From contig CAWGKI010000001.1 of NCBI GenBank assembly GCA_963823095.1, positions 1,488,001 to 1,552,000 of the forward strand: DNA of 64,000 nucleotides, written 5' to 3'. A model generated the notes under the pieces. It was not told the origin of the DNA. It ran no database searches and saw only the letters and a program-made list of their open reading frames with translations. Below, piece after piece: positions 1-9,487 of this stretch. Source of the stretch: CAIVVT01 sp963823095 (GTDB lineage: Bacteria > Acidobacteriota > Terriglobia > Bryobacterales > Bryobacteraceae). The stretch's first letter is position 1. Every line of letters begins with the position of its first letter. The position numbers and the translations under genes were made by a program.

Positions 1-529
1 CCGAGTAGCTAAACCGCTCTCCCGGCGTGAAATAGATAGGGACTGAGCCGCCATCTCCTGGCCAGTTCGGGAATCCGGTTCGATGACTCAGGACGATCCG
101 CGCCGTAATCTTCGCAAGGCGCTCGTCACCCGCGATAAAAGGCTTCGGTAAATAGGTTGTGAGCGGAACGTCCAGCCCCAGCTTGCCTTGCTCCACCAGC
201 TTCAGAACGCCGTAAGTAAATACCGGCTTACTCAGTGAAGCCGCTTCAAAAACCGTACCCGCAGTCACCGGCTGGCCGCTTTTTTCTTCCTTGATCCCGA
301 AGCCGCGCACCCACGTAGTCTTTCCTCCGCCAATCACAGCAATCGCCAGGCCCGGCACGCCGACTCTTTTCATTAGTTCTGGAATATCCCTCTCCAGCTG
401 CGCAATTGTTGCCCGCGCTTGCGTCGTTGGCTTCGCCTTTGCCCGCAGCAATGGCGAAAAAACGGGCGAACCTGCAATAACAGCACCAAGCACAACAGCC
501 ATTGCCGTTCTCATCCCCAAGCGACTCAT
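1..529 (-). CDS. Secreted serine hydrolase of the beta-lactamase (class C)/PBP4-like family, 5' part only
   Basis: The gene runs off the left edge, and about 176 N-terminal codons are present. The ATG at 529 is preceded by TTGGAG at good spacing. The first ~30 residues (MSRLGMRTAMAVVLGAV...) look like a signal peptide. The sequence then reads through PGLAIAVIGGG to AASLSKPVF, which carries the S-x-x-K nucleophile motif of class C beta-lactamases and related esterases and peptidases. It stops just after FSYS, where the Y-x-N/S motif would begin. The family fold is clear. The substrate is not, because the C-terminal half with the third motif lies outside the window. Confidence 0.8.
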   Translation of the reverse strand, partial: MSRLGMRTAMAVVLGAVIAGSPVFSPLLRAKAKPTTQARATIAQLERDIPELMKRVGVPGLAIAVIGGGKTTWVRGFGIKEEKSGQPVTAGTVFEAASLSKPVFTYGVLKLVEQGKLGLDVPLTTYLPKPFIAGDERLAKITARIVLSHRTGFPNWPGDGGSVPIYFTPGERFSYS

Positions 530-539
530 TCGTTCTCCA

Positions 540-1065
540 AGAGGTAACCTAACCCACATCTCAAGACGTAATACTCGAACCACGAGTTCCCGGTTAGCAC
601 GCCAATGCGTGAAGCAGCGAGAGACCCAGCTTTTTGTTACAGGCAGCTTTTCATGGCGAACCGTTGCGGACGTTCCCCGAGCACACGTTCAGCGCTTCAG
701 TAGTAAATCGTATTTGAGCCGATTCGAACGGCATTCACGCTTCAAAGTCGACGCCAAAGTGCCAGGCGTTGTTGATGTTGGCTGCCACGGTCCGGGTTAC
801 GCCGGTGCCAACCGGGCTAATCGAGATCGGTGGACTGCTCCCACGATGCGCGCCTGATCCTCGAATCCATTCGGGCCGAGAGTCGCCGACTCGGACTTCT
901 GCCGTTCGTGGGTCCCAAACGGCGTTGTGGGAGGTTTGGGCGCACGCGCCCAGCAAGTGCGCCTGTCGCAAACTGGCAGATTGCGGCGTACCCGCGAGTG
1001 ATCCGGTTCGCGCCGAACTGGAACTGGTGCACTATTGGCGCGCTGAGCAGTTACGATAGCGTGAG
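540..1065. other. Intergenic stretch without a recognisable gene
   Basis: About 525 bases lie between the divergent serine hydrolase and the acyl-CoA ligase. Several short overlapping frames are open on both strands, as expected at this GC content. None has a ribosome site together with a recognisable protein sequence. It may hold promoters for both neighbours and gene debris. Confidence 0.4.
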
Positions 1066-2759
1066 ATGCGCTCGTCCCCCTTCCTCGTTACTGCCGATCG
1101 ACTGACCCGCGAAACCGCCGGGCGGAGCCTGGTTCACCAGTCGCTGGACTACTGGGCGGAGCGGAACCCCGGCGCCATCGCCATCATTAACGCCACTCGC
1201 GACACGACGCTCACCTGGAAGCAGCTCCGCGACGCGAGCCTGGTGGTGGAGCAGAACCTGCGCCGCATGGGCTTCCGCAAGGGCGACTTCCTGGCCGCTT
1301 CGCTGCCCTTCCTGAGCGAACACATCATCCTGGAGTACGCCTGCTTCCGCGCCGGCGTGATCCACGCGCCTCTCGACCTGCGCCTCGGTCCGGCGGAGGT
1401 GCTGCGCGAAATCTCCGCCATCGGGGCGCGCGGCTACGCTCATCTGGGCAAAACCCCGCTGGCAGACTTCCGCGACCTCGCCAGAGCCGTCAAATCGAAT
1501 TGCCCGTCAGTCGAGCACATGATCCAGTTCTCGGCACCCGAGGAATGCATCGAAGGCGCGATCCCCGTGACAAAACTCTTCGAGCCGCCCACGGCGTTTC
1601 TGCCTCCGGTCGAGATCGCGCCCGAGGACGGCGTGCAGGTGATCTTCACCTCCGGCTCCACCGGTTCGCCCAAGCCGGCGCTGCTCTCGCACCGTGGGAT
1701 CGTCTGCCAGAATCTGTGCCTGGGGACGGCCTTCGACTTCTCACCCGGTCAGCGCGTGCTGCTGAATCTGCCGGCATCGCACGTCGGCGGGCAGGCCGAG
1801 ATCCTGATGACTACGCTGCTCAGCGGCGGCACGGCCGTCGTGCTGGAGATTTTCGACGCCGCTCTTTCGCTCGCCTCCATCCAGAAGCACCAGGTCACCC
1901 TCTTGGGCCAAATCCCAGCCATGTTCCAGATGGAGTGGCGGCAGAGCGCCTATGACTCCACCGACTTTTCGAGCCTGCGAATGGCCGTCTACGGCGGGCA
2001 GGCCGTGCCGCGCCCGTTCCTCGAAAAGATGCGGACGCATGGCTCCGCTGATCGCCACCGGACTGGGCCTGACGGAGACCAGCGGCTTCGTCACTTACAC
2101 GCCGATGACCGGCTCTGTCGCAGACCTGGAAGGGACGCTCGGCCCAGCCGCGCCCGCTTATCCGATGAGCGTTCGAGGCCCCATGCTTGCCCGATGGCCG
2201 CGCCGGCGCGGAACTCCCCCGGGCGAGATTGGAGCATGTCTGTTTCCGCGGTCCGCAGACGTTCCTGGGCTACGTGAACAACCCCGAGGCGACCGCGCTG
2301 GTGCTCTCCTCGGACGGCTGGCTCTACACCGGCGACATGGGCCGGATCGACGAGCGGGGGCTGAGCCTTTCCGGACGGGCCAAGTGGGTGATCAAGACCG
2401 CGGGCTACCAGGTTTTCCCCGGCGACGTGGAAAACCACTTCAGCCGCCTGGCGGACGTGGTCGCCAGCGTCGGCGTGGTCGGCCGCGAACACGCCCTGTG
2501 GGGCGAAGCCATGGTGGCTTTTGTGGAGAAACGCCCCGGAGCCGATCTCGCCGAGGCCGATCTGCGCCGCCACGCCCGCTCGCTCGCCGGCTACATGCGA
2601 CCGTTGCACTACGTCCTGCTGGAACCCGGTGCCATGCCGCTGAACCGCTCGGTAAAGGTGGACGTCCCGAAACTTCAGGAGATGGCCCGGGCCGAGGTGG
2701 CGCTGCTCCGCGAGCGGGGCCGTTGGGACGGGGCGAATTCGGCGCCGGAACAATCTTGA
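1066..2759 (+). CDS. AMP-dependent acyl-CoA synthetase/ligase, interrupted by two +1 frameshifts
   Basis: This is an adenylate-forming ligase that would activate a carboxylic acid as an acyl-AMP and transfer it to CoA. The first frame carries the P-loop-like motif TSGSTGSPK near residue 190. A +1 shift near 2036 moves reading to the frame with TGLGLTETSGF, and a second near 2185 leads to GPQTFLGY, WLYTGDMGRIDERG, the hinge region GRAKWVIKTAGYQVFPGDVE and the C-terminal lysine motif NRSVKVD. Removing two bases gives a continuous product of about 563 residues, a normal family length. The acid substrate (fatty, aryl or o-succinylbenzoate) cannot be told. It lies 40 bases upstream of thiC on the same strand. 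It is either a recent pseudogene or an intact gene with sequence errors. Confidence 0.8.
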
Positions 2760-2799
2760 CAGATATTTATCGGTTAACGCTGCATGTCATAATCGGACC

Positions 2800-4203
2800 A
2801 TGGACCGAGCCACCTGGGTGAAGAAGCGCGAAGCCGACAAAATCCGCACGCAGATGTATTACGCGCGGCGGGGCGTAATCACCGAAGAGATGCAGTATGT
2901 CGCGCTGCAGGAGCGTATTTCGCCCGAATTGGTCCGCGATGAGGTCGCTCGCGGCCGCCTGATCATCCCTGCCAACATCAACCATTCGAGCCTGGAGCCG
3001 ATGGCGATCGGCATCGCCTCGCGCTGCAAGATCAACTCGAACATCGGCAACTCGTCCACGACTTCGGACATCGCAGGCGAGCTGGAAAAGCTACACTACT
3101 CGATCAAGTACGGCGCCGATACCGTGATGGACCTCTCCACCGGCGGCGACATTCCGGAGATCCGCAAAGCCATCATCGGGGCCTCCACCGTGCCAGTCGG
3201 CACCGTGCCGATCTACGAAGCTCTGGCGCGCGTCCGCCGCATCGAGGACCTGACTCCGGCCGTGATGCTGGAAGTGATCGAGGAGCAGGCCGAGCAGGGC
3301 GTGGACTACATGACCATCCATGCCGGCGTGCTGGTGCAGCACATCCCGCTGACCACCAAGCGCGTCACGGGTATCGTGAGCCGCGGCGGGTCAATTTTGG
3401 CCGAGTGGATGGTGAAAAACCACCGCCAGAACTTCCTCTACGAGCACTTCACGGACATCTGCAAGATCTTCCAGAAGCACGACGTCAGCTTCTCGCTCGG
3501 CGACGGACTGCGGCCCGGCTCGCTGGCCGACGCGAGCGACGAAGCTCAATTCGCCGAATTGAAGACGCTCGGCGAACTCACCAAGATCGCCTGGGAATAC
3601 GACGTCCAGACCATGATCGAAGGTCCCGGCCATATCCCGATGGACCAGATCCAGCTTCAGGTGGAGAAGGAGATGGAGCTTTGTTACGAGGCTCCGTTCT
3701 ACACCCTGGGTCCGCTGGTGACCGACTTCGCGCCAGGCTTCGACCACATCACCAGCGCCATCGGCGCGGCCATGATCGGCTGGTACGGCGCTTCGATGCT
3801 CTGCTATGTGACGCCCAAGGAACACCTCGGACTGCCGAACAAGGAAGACGTCAAAGCGGGCATCATCGCCTACAGGATCGCCGCCCACTCAGCCGACGTC
3901 GCCCGCAAGCGCCCCGGCGCCCGCGACCGCGACGACGAGCTCTCCCACGCACGCTACAAGTTCGACTGGAATCGACAGTTTGAACTCGCGCTCGACCCGG
4001 AGACGGCTCGCGCCTACCACGACGAGACGCTTCCCCAGGAAGGCTTCAAGGATGCGCACTTCTGCTCGATGTGCGGTCCGAAGTTCTGCTCGATGAACAT
4101 TTCATCCAAGGTGGAGGAGTTCACCGAGGCCGATGCCGCGAAGGTTTTGAGCGGTGAAGCTCAGGCGGAAGAAGGCGGACTGGTCAACATCGCCGGCGAC
4201 TGA
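2800..4203 (+). CDS. thiC: Phosphomethylpyrimidine synthase ThiC
   Basis: ThiC is a radical-SAM enzyme that converts 5-aminoimidazole ribotide to hydroxymethylpyrimidine phosphate for thiamine synthesis. The 467-residue product lacks the extra N-terminal domain of the long enterobacterial form. It ends with the signature CSMCGPKFCSM (residues ~422-432), whose CX2CX4C cysteines bind the 4Fe-4S cluster. Conserved blocks such as IPANINHSSLEPMAIG and EGPGHIPMDQI are intact. The ATG at 2800 is the first in frame and has only a weak ribosome site. The 40-base gap upstream is too short for a TPP riboswitch, which often controls thiC, so regulation must come from further upstream or be absent. Confidence 0.97.
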   Translation: MDRATWVKKREADKIRTQMYYARRGVITEEMQYVALQERISPELVRDEVARGRLIIPANINHSSLEPMAIGIASRCKINSNIGNSSTTSDIAGELEKLHYSIKYGADTVMDLSTGGDIPEIRKAIIGASTVPVGTVPIYEALARVRRIEDLTPAVMLEVIEEQAEQGVDYMTIHAGVLVQHIPLTTKRVTGIVSRGGSILAEWMVKNHRQNFLYEHFTDICKIFQKHDVSFSLGDGLRPGSLADASDEAQFAELKTLGELTKIAWEYDVQTMIEGPGHIPMDQIQLQVEKEMELCYEAPFYTLGPLVTDFAPGFDHITSAIGAAMIGWYGASMLCYVTPKEHLGLPNKEDVKAGIIAYRIAAHSADVARKRPGARDRDDELSHARYKFDWNRQFELALDPETARAYHDETLPQEGFKDAHFCSMCGPKFCSMNISSKVEEFTEADAAKVLSGEAQAEEGGLVNIAGD

Positions 4204-4247
4204 GAAACCGATCTCGATCGGGCTGGTATGGGCGGGCGAAAACAGCA

Positions 4248-4298
4248 AAAACCGTAAGCCTTACGGTTTTGCGCCTGCAAGTTATTGATTCCAGGTTG
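4248..4298. terminator. Palindromic terminator-like hairpin after thiC, part of a dispersed repeat
   Basis: Eleven bases (AAAACCGTAAG, 4248-4258) pair with their complement at 4260-4270, giving an A-tract/T-tract palindrome that could terminate transcription in both directions. It is followed by a stretch that, read in reverse, contains CCTGGAATCAA and recurs next to similar palindromes after dinB (35589-35663). It lies between the thiC stop and the convergent epimerase. Confidence 0.6.
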
Positions 4299-4370
4299 GA
4301 AATTGTTCAGAAACCGGAACCCCTTCAGGTCTTGGAGTTTCCACCACTCGACGCCGAGCGAATCCGATCA

Positions 4371-5357
4371 TCAGCTTGCCATCAGGGCCGGTGCGAGCAA
4401 CTGGTCCTCAAAGCTGTAGTCAATCTCCGGCTTGGAGTGGTGCCGCAGGTACCATTTGTACGTTTCTTTCAGCCCCTCGTCGAAGCTGCAGGGCTTGAAA
4501 GCCAGCACCCGCTGCGCCTTGTTCACCAGCAGCGTGATCGGCGGCAGATCGAAGTACATCCCGAAATACAGGCGCGGCCCCATGGGATGCCCGCCCGTGC
4601 GCAGAATCCGGTCGCGCGGGATCCGCACGACCTTCGATTCCTTACCCGCAGCGGTGGACAGTGCGTCGATCACCTCGGCCTGCGTCATCGCATGAGGATT
4701 CGCGACGTTGAAAGCGTGCCCCACGGCAGCCGGCACGGTGAGCGCTTGCACCATCGCCGCCACCAGGTCCTTGACGTAGAGGAACTGCATCAGCCGGCGT
4801 CCGTCTCCGGGCAGCACCAGGGCGCGCTTGTCGCGCAAGCGGTCCCAGAAGAACTGTTCGCGGTAAAACGGATTGCCCGGGCCGTAGATAAACGGCGGGC
4901 GCAGGGTCACGGCCTGCAGGCCGTAGCGCTGATGCAGCTTGAAGAGCGCTCGCTCGCTTTGCGCCTTTTGGCGCGCATAGCGGTCCGGCCAATCGTCGGC
5001 GGCGAGCGCGTCGCCTTCGTGATGGTTCAGGCCGTCCCCATACGCGGCGACGCTCGACATGAACACGTAACGCGAAACCTGGTCGCACACGAGCCGGCCA
5101 AGCCCCTCGACCACGGAAGCCGGCGTACCGCGCTCCCAGTCGTAAGCGTTGTCGAAAACCGCGTCGAACTGCTTGCCGGCCAACGCCCGCTCGAGCTGAT
5201 CGAGATTATTGCGGTCGGCCTGCAGATTCTCCACCTTCTTGCCGAATTCGTGTTCGGCCTTCCGGTGCAGGACCGTGACCTCGTGGCCCAGCTTGGCGAG
5301 CTGGGCTACGAGGTGACGTCCGATGAAGGTTGTTCCGCCGATAACGAGGATTCGCAT
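4371..5357 (-). CDS. NAD-dependent epimerase/dehydratase (extended SDR)
   Basis: This 328-residue protein starts MRILVIGGTTFIGRHL with the GxxGxxG dinucleotide-binding loop of extended short-chain dehydrogenases. It has a YARQK segment matching the catalytic Y-x-x-x-K pair, and RPPFIYGPGNPF typical of nucleotide-sugar epimerases. The specific substrate is not evident. It lies 73 bases downstream of inositol-3-phosphate synthase on the same strand, so the two may be co-transcribed. Confidence 0.85.
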   Translation of the reverse strand: MRILVIGGTTFIGRHLVAQLAKLGHEVTVLHRKAEHEFGKKVENLQADRNNLDQLERALAGKQFDAVFDNAYDWERGTPASVVEGLGRLVCDQVSRYVFMSSVAAYGDGLNHHEGDALAADDWPDRYARQKAQSERALFKLHQRYGLQAVTLRPPFIYGPGNPFYREQFFWDRLRDKRALVLPGDGRRLMQFLYVKDLVAAMVQALTVPAAVGHAFNVANPHAMTQAEVIDALSTAAGKESKVVRIPRDRILRTGGHPMGPRLYFGMYFDLPPITLLVNKAQRVLAFKPCSFDEGLKETYKWYLRHHSKPEIDYSFEDQLLAPALMAS

Positions 5358-5430
5358 CCTCTTGCTTTTGTCCTCCGTGGCTTCAGGCCGCGCACTCCCG
5401 CCGGGCGCAAAGACGATGCGCTGCCGCGGC

Positions 5431-6750
5431 TCAGTCGTAGTATTCCAGGCCGAGGTGCGTGATCAGGTCTTCGCCCTGCATCCAGCGCAGAGTGTTCTTC
5501 AGCTTCATCAGCTGGATGAAGATGTCGTGCTCGGGGTAGAGCCCGGGCGCGGTCATGGGGCCCTTGAAGTAGAAGCTCAGCCATTCCTGAATGCCCTTCA
5601 TGCCGGCGCGCTGCGCCAGATCCATGAACAGCACCAGGTCGAGCGCCAGCGGCGCGGCCAGAATCGAATCGCGGCACAGGAAATCGATCTTGATCTGCAT
5701 CGGGTAGCCGAGCCATCCGAAGATGTCGATGTTGTCCCAGCCTTCTTTATCGTCCCCGCGCGGCGGATAGTAATTGATGCGCACCGCGTGGTAGAGCTTC
5801 GAGTACAGGTCAGGGTACAGCTCCGGCTGCAGGATGTGATCGAGCACCGAGAGCTTGGTTTCTTCCTTGCTCTTGAAGCTGCCCGGATCTTCCAGCACTT
5901 CGCCGTCGCGGTTGCCCAGGATGTTGGTCGAGAACCAGCCGTGGATGCCAAGCATGCGGGCCTTCAGTCCCGGGGCGATCAGCGTCTTCATAAACGTCTG
6001 CCCGGTCTTGAAGTCCTTGCCGCAGATCGGCAGGTTGTTGTCGCGCGCCAGGTCGCGCAGGACCTGCGTGTCTGTGGTCAGATTCGGCGCGCCGTTGATA
6101 TACGGTACCCCGGACTTTAGGGCCGCGTATGCGTAAATCTGGCTGGGAGCGATCTCCGGATCGTCGTTCCTCAGGCCCTCTTCGAATGCCGCGAGCGACT
6201 CGTGAACGGCTGACGGCCGGTGGAACACCTCGGTGGACCCGCACCAGATCATGATCATGCGCGAACAGCCATTGTCCTGCTTGAACTTGGCAATGTCGGC
6301 GATCAGCGCCTGCGCCTTGTCCATCTTGGTGCCGGTCGTATGCTTGTTCGGGCCGTCGATGTTGCGGATATATTCGTGGTCGAAAACCGCCTTCATCGGC
6401 TTGATCGCCTGGAGCGGCGCTTTCACCTGCTCCAGAAGATCGGACTTCAAGACCTTCGCGTTCACAGCCGCCTCATAAGCGGTGTCTTCGTAAATGTCCC
6501 AGCCGCCGAAGACGAGGTCTTCAAGCTTGGCGAGGTCCACGAAATCTCTGATATAAGGGCTGCGGCCGTCGGTACGTTTTCCCAGGCGGATGGTCGCGAG
6601 TTGGGTCAATGAGCCGATTGGCAGTGCCAGGCCACGCTTGACAGCCTCGACGCCAGCGATGAAGGTCGTTGAAACGGCGCCGATTCCTGGGATGAGAACG
6701 CCGAGCTTACCTTCAGCCGGGGCGATTTTGATAGGTGATTGAGTTGGCAA
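5431..6750 (-). CDS. ino1: Inositol-3-phosphate synthase
   Basis: The enzyme cyclises glucose-6-phosphate to 1L-myo-inositol 3-phosphate using NAD. The frame stays open upstream, but a TTG at 6750 is preceded by GAGGAG at eight bases, and the product then begins MPTQSPIKIAPAEGKLGVLIPG, giving 439 residues. Recognisable blocks are the NAD loop GIGAVSTT, GGWDIYEDTAYEAA, GKDFKTGQTFMKT and the C-terminal block GWFSTNILGNRDG with INYYPPRGD. The long upstream extension lies over the divergent response-regulator gene and is not family-like. The start regions of the two divergent genes are about 70 bases apart and must share a promoter region. Confidence 0.92.
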   Translation of the reverse strand: MPTQSPIKIAPAEGKLGVLIPGIGAVSTTFIAGVEAVKRGLALPIGSLTQLATIRLGKRTDGRSPYIRDFVDLAKLEDLVFGGWDIYEDTAYEAAVNAKVLKSDLLEQVKAPLQAIKPMKAVFDHEYIRNIDGPNKHTTGTKMDKAQALIADIAKFKQDNGCSRMIMIWCGSTEVFHRPSAVHESLAAFEEGLRNDDPEIAPSQIYAYAALKSGVPYINGAPNLTTDTQVLRDLARDNNLPICGKDFKTGQTFMKTLIAPGLKARMLGIHGWFSTNILGNRDGEVLEDPGSFKSKEETKLSVLDHILQPELYPDLYSKLYHAVRINYYPPRGDDKEGWDNIDIFGWLGYPMQIKIDFLCRDSILAAPLALDLVLFMDLAQRAGMKGIQEWLSFYFKGPMTAPGLYPEHDIFIQLMKLKNTLRWMQGEDLITHLGLEYYD

Positions 6751-6819
6751 AACGAATACTCCTCGCCGGTCGCACGTGGACCGGGAACACATAACTCCAA
6801 CTGGTATCCTATCAACTGG

Positions 6820-7590
6820 ATGCAGGTACGCGCGACAACCGCCATCCCGACTGTGGTAGCCGACGACGAAGCGCCAGCCCTGGATGAGCTGGTTTTCCTG
6901 CTTCGCGAGTTCCCCGAAATCGAGATTGTGGGCACCGCCCGCAACGGTCTGGAGGCCGTTGAGGCGATCGAGCAGCACGAGCCCGATCTGGTGTTTCTCG
7001 ACGTCCAGATGCCCGGTCTGGACGGTCTCGGCGTCATCAATAAGCTCCGGGTAGACAAAGCCCCGATGCCCTCCTTCGTGCTTTGCACGGCGTATGACCA
7101 GTACGCTCTGGAAGCCTTTCGCCTGGAAGTTCTCGATTATCTGCTGAAACCGGTCGACCGCGACCGGCTGGGGCTCACGGTCGAGCGCGCCCGCCGCCAG
7201 ATGCTCGATCCCGAGCCGCAGAGCGTCCCTCCTCCCGCTTCGGCCGGCGCCGCACGGAACAAAATCATCGTAAAGGCGGGCGGCCACAACCTGATCGTCG
7301 ATGTAGCGGACCTGATTTACGCCACCATCGACGACGGGTTGATCACCGTCGTGACCTCCGCGATCGAGGGCCAGACCAGCTTCAAGACGATCGAGGAACT
7401 GCAGGCCAATCTCGACCCAACCGTATTCTGGCGGACCCATCGCAGCTACCTGGTGAACATCAACCACATCAAAGAAGTGATCGCCTGGTTCAAGTCCAGC
7501 TATCAGCTCCGGATGGACGACAAGAAGGGCTCCGAGGTCCCCGTGAGCCGGGTCCAGACCCGCCGCCTGCGCGAACTTTTCCGCCTGTAA
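6820..7590 (+). CDS. LytTR-family two-component response regulator
   Basis: This is a cytoplasmic response regulator of 256 residues from the ATG at 6820. An upstream in-frame start would overlap the divergent gene. The receiver domain (about 11-125) has the acidic pair DDE at 15-17, phospho-acceptor Asp61 in FLDVQMPG, and the K in YLLKPVD. A LytTR DNA-binding domain follows (about 150-256), with the family hallmarks FWRTHRSYLVNINHIKEV and a basic C-terminus. No partner histidine kinase is adjacent. The targets are unknown, but the divergent inositol synthase is a candidate. Confidence 0.92.
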   Translation: MQVRATTAIPTVVADDEAPALDELVFLLREFPEIEIVGTARNGLEAVEAIEQHEPDLVFLDVQMPGLDGLGVINKLRVDKAPMPSFVLCTAYDQYALEAFRLEVLDYLLKPVDRDRLGLTVERARRQMLDPEPQSVPPPASAGAARNKIIVKAGGHNLIVDVADLIYATIDDGLITVVTSAIEGQTSFKTIEELQANLDPTVFWRTHRSYLVNINHIKEVIAWFKSSYQLRMDDKKGSEVPVSRVQTRRLRELFRL

Positions 7591-7620
7591 GTGGGGCGGA
7601 CCTCCAGGTCCGCGCGGGGC
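7591..7620. repeat. Half element of the GTGGGGCGG hairpin family
   Basis: It begins GTGGGGCGG directly after the stop codon of the response regulator and contains the hairpin GCGGACC-TCCA-GGTCCGC (7596-7613). It matches the left end of the full elements at 28403-28521 and 33000-33098. Confidence 0.75.
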
Positions 7621-7662
7621 AAGGCTCCGCTAGAATTGTCCGCTACAAAACCGTGCCCGCCG

Positions 7663-7950
7663 TCAGGCGGCGGTCAGTCTCGCCACGTGCAGCCGCTTCC
7701 GGCGTCTTTCTGCGTGCCAGAGATCGTACTGAAGCTGCTGGTTGAGCCAGCTTTCGGCGCCGGTGCCAAAGGCGATGGAGAGGCGCACCGCCATTTCCGG
7801 GCTGATGCCAGCGCGCCCATTCAGGATGCCGGATAGCGTTTTGCGGCTTACGCCCAGCGAGCGCGCGGTCTCGGTGACGGTCAGGTTCAGCGGTTCCAGG
7901 CACAGCGCCTTGAGTACTTCGCCTGGGTGCGGCGGGTTATGCATTCTCAT
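7663..7950 (-). CDS. higA: HigA-family antitoxin (XRE helix-turn-helix)
   Basis: This is a 95-residue DNA-binding antitoxin of the HigA/VapI type. The ATG at 7950 has GAGG five bases upstream, and the product begins MRMHNPPHPGEVLKALCLEP, the characteristic HigA opening. The helix-turn-helix is LTVTETARSLGVSRKTLSGILNGR. HigA usually neutralises a HigB endoribonuclease encoded just upstream and represses the operon. Here the upstream toxin is only a C-terminal remnant, so this is an orphan antitoxin. Confidence 0.9.
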   Translation of the reverse strand: MRMHNPPHPGEVLKALCLEPLNLTVTETARSLGVSRKTLSGILNGRAGISPEMAVRLSIAFGTGAESWLNQQLQYDLWHAERRRKRLHVARLTAA

Positions 7951-7957
7951 AGTCACC

Positions 7958-8071
7958 TCAGTGGTAGTCCTCGTAGTCCACGCCATCCACGACCTTGCCC
8001 GCACAGGTGAAAGTAACGCGCCAGTTGCCGCTCCCCCTCACGGCCCATGCGCCCTTTGGAGCCCTAGATTT
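7958..8071 (-). pseudogene. HigB (RelE-type) toxin, C-terminal remnant
   Basis: Seven bases upstream of higA, about 38 codons read as the C-terminal third of a HigB toxin: KGAWAVRGSGNWRVTF, then VDYEDYH and a stop. These match the conserved SGNWRITF and VDYEDYH ends of the family. The N-terminal two thirds are missing, and the sequence ahead is the end of another gene. It is non-functional as it stands. Confidence 0.75.
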
Positions 8072-8082
8072 ATCCGTGCACG

Positions 8083-9333
8083 TTATTGGTTCACGACACC
8101 AGCGCCCGTGGCATACAGCCCGTCCTCCGCCGCGACGAAGCTCTGCACCGAGCACTTGCCCGCTTCCTGACCCACCGCCATCGCCGCGTGCACATTGACC
8201 GGCCAATTCAAACGGTGGCCGCCTTTCACGTCCTGGCAGATCTGGAATGTGACGAGTTTCCCAGGCTCCGCGATGTTGGATAGAGCCAGGGTGCCGTCTC
8301 CTTCAAGAATGATAGAAAACAGCGTGGCCTCATCCAACTGCAAGGTCATCGAAGCCGAGTAGGGGACCCTCGTGTGGGAAAACGCACGATCCGGCCCGGC
8401 TCGGCCAGAGTTTGGACTCATCACCATATCGGATGTGTCCACGGCCTCGAACGAGTCGCTAGTGACTCGCTTCAGTTCCTCTATCAACGCAATCGGCCAC
8501 CCATCCGGCGTGGCAGTGAACTGGAAAGCGCCGCCGTTGTCGGCTACAAGCGCTCCATATTTCTGCAGGGCTAGCAGGACGACGCGCGCCTCCGGCGAAA
8601 AGCCGCTGGTGTCGAAGTTACGCTTCAGGCGCAACCGCAACCCCATAGGCGGCAGCGAACGGCTCTCGTTCTTCGACGCGATATGCCTCGCGGGCCAGAT
8701 GTAGGCCCTTTGTGTGTGCGGAACCGTCGTCCGGACTGCATGCGCGATCTGACCGCTCTTCACCTCGTCGTAGCGCAACAGACCCGGCAGGACTGGCAGT
8801 CCCGCCGCGTCGGCGGAGGTCCAGCCTTCCGGGCGCAGGCGATTCGAATTCAGATCGAAGAAGGCGGCATTCAGCGCCGACCAGCCATCGCCTTCTTTCT
8901 TTGCCGCGTACAACTCGTACAGCCGGCAGGCCCCGGTTTGCAGAATCAGCATATGGGCATCGCCGTTCTGTTCGACGCGCGCATTTTCTGGGATTGGGAC
9001 CGGCCCTGGGTCCGACTCGGCCGGCCATTGCAGCTTCAAAAGCTGTTGCGCCGGCACTTCGGGCCCCACCACGTTGATTGGAACCGTAGGATCCAGGTTG
9101 ATCGGCTTCCCCCGGCCAATGGAAGCCATGTATTCGTCTGAGTGAAGGTCCACCGGAAGCTCATCGACCATCCGATTCCAGACGTTGTTCGATGGGAAAA
9201 TCCGGCAGCCGCCCAGCACGGGCTGCGCAACGCCGATAGCAGGCAAGATAGCAGCCAGCGCAACCCCGGCCAGCAGAACGGGCAGGCGTGCGGCGCCCGG
9301 CTCCTTCGCGCGACGACTCATCGATAATGGCAT
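8083..9333 (-). CDS. Secreted protein of unknown function
   Basis: This is a 416-residue protein with a basic start and a hydrophobic segment (LPVLLAGVALAAILPAIG), so it is probably exported. The mature part begins with PSNNVWN and contains WPARHIASKNES and LVADNGGAFQFTATPD. Similar blocks occur in conserved hypothetical secreted proteins of soil bacteria, but I know no function for them. The first ATG (9333) has AGGA almost adjacent. An internal ATG at 9321 (MSRRAKEPG) is an alternative start. No catalytic motif was recognised. Confidence 0.75.
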   Translation of the reverse strand: MPLSMSRRAKEPGAARLPVLLAGVALAAILPAIGVAQPVLGGCRIFPSNNVWNRMVDELPVDLHSDEYMASIGRGKPINLDPTVPINVVGPEVPAQQLLKLQWPAESDPGPVPIPENARVEQNGDAHMLILQTGACRLYELYAAKKEGDGWSALNAAFFDLNSNRLRPEGWTSADAAGLPVLPGLLRYDEVKSGQIAHAVRTTVPHTQRAYIWPARHIASKNESRSLPPMGLRLRLKRNFDTSGFSPEARVVLLALQKYGALVADNGGAFQFTATPDGWPIALIEELKRVTSDSFEAVDTSDMVMSPNSGRAGPDRAFSHTRVPYSASMTLQLDEATLFSIILEGDGTLALSNIAEPGKLVTFQICQDVKGGHRLNWPVNVHAAMAVGQEAGKCSVQSFVAAEDGLYATGAGVVNQ

Positions 9334-9487
9334 TCCTAGAGCCTATCCGAACGACTCGCGGAAAACACACCGGAGGGGGCCTTTTGCCGCGAATCACACC
9401 CCAGTTCTTCAGAAGAATCCGAACCGGCCTAGGGAAGATGTAAACGAATATGAACGCGCTGGGGCGTAGGATCGTATTCAGGTCAAG

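Noticed and set aside
2756..2793. TTGACA plus CATAAT as a promoter for thiC
   Set aside because: The spacing is about 26 bases, too long for a sigma-70 promoter.
4269..5462. Long open frame antisense to the epimerase
   Set aside because: No protein family features, and it fully overlaps a well-supported gene. Such frames are common at high GC.
6751..7467. N-terminal extension of the inositol synthase frame
   Set aside because: It overlaps the LytTR regulator and lacks similarity. The TTG at 6750 has a strong ribosome site.
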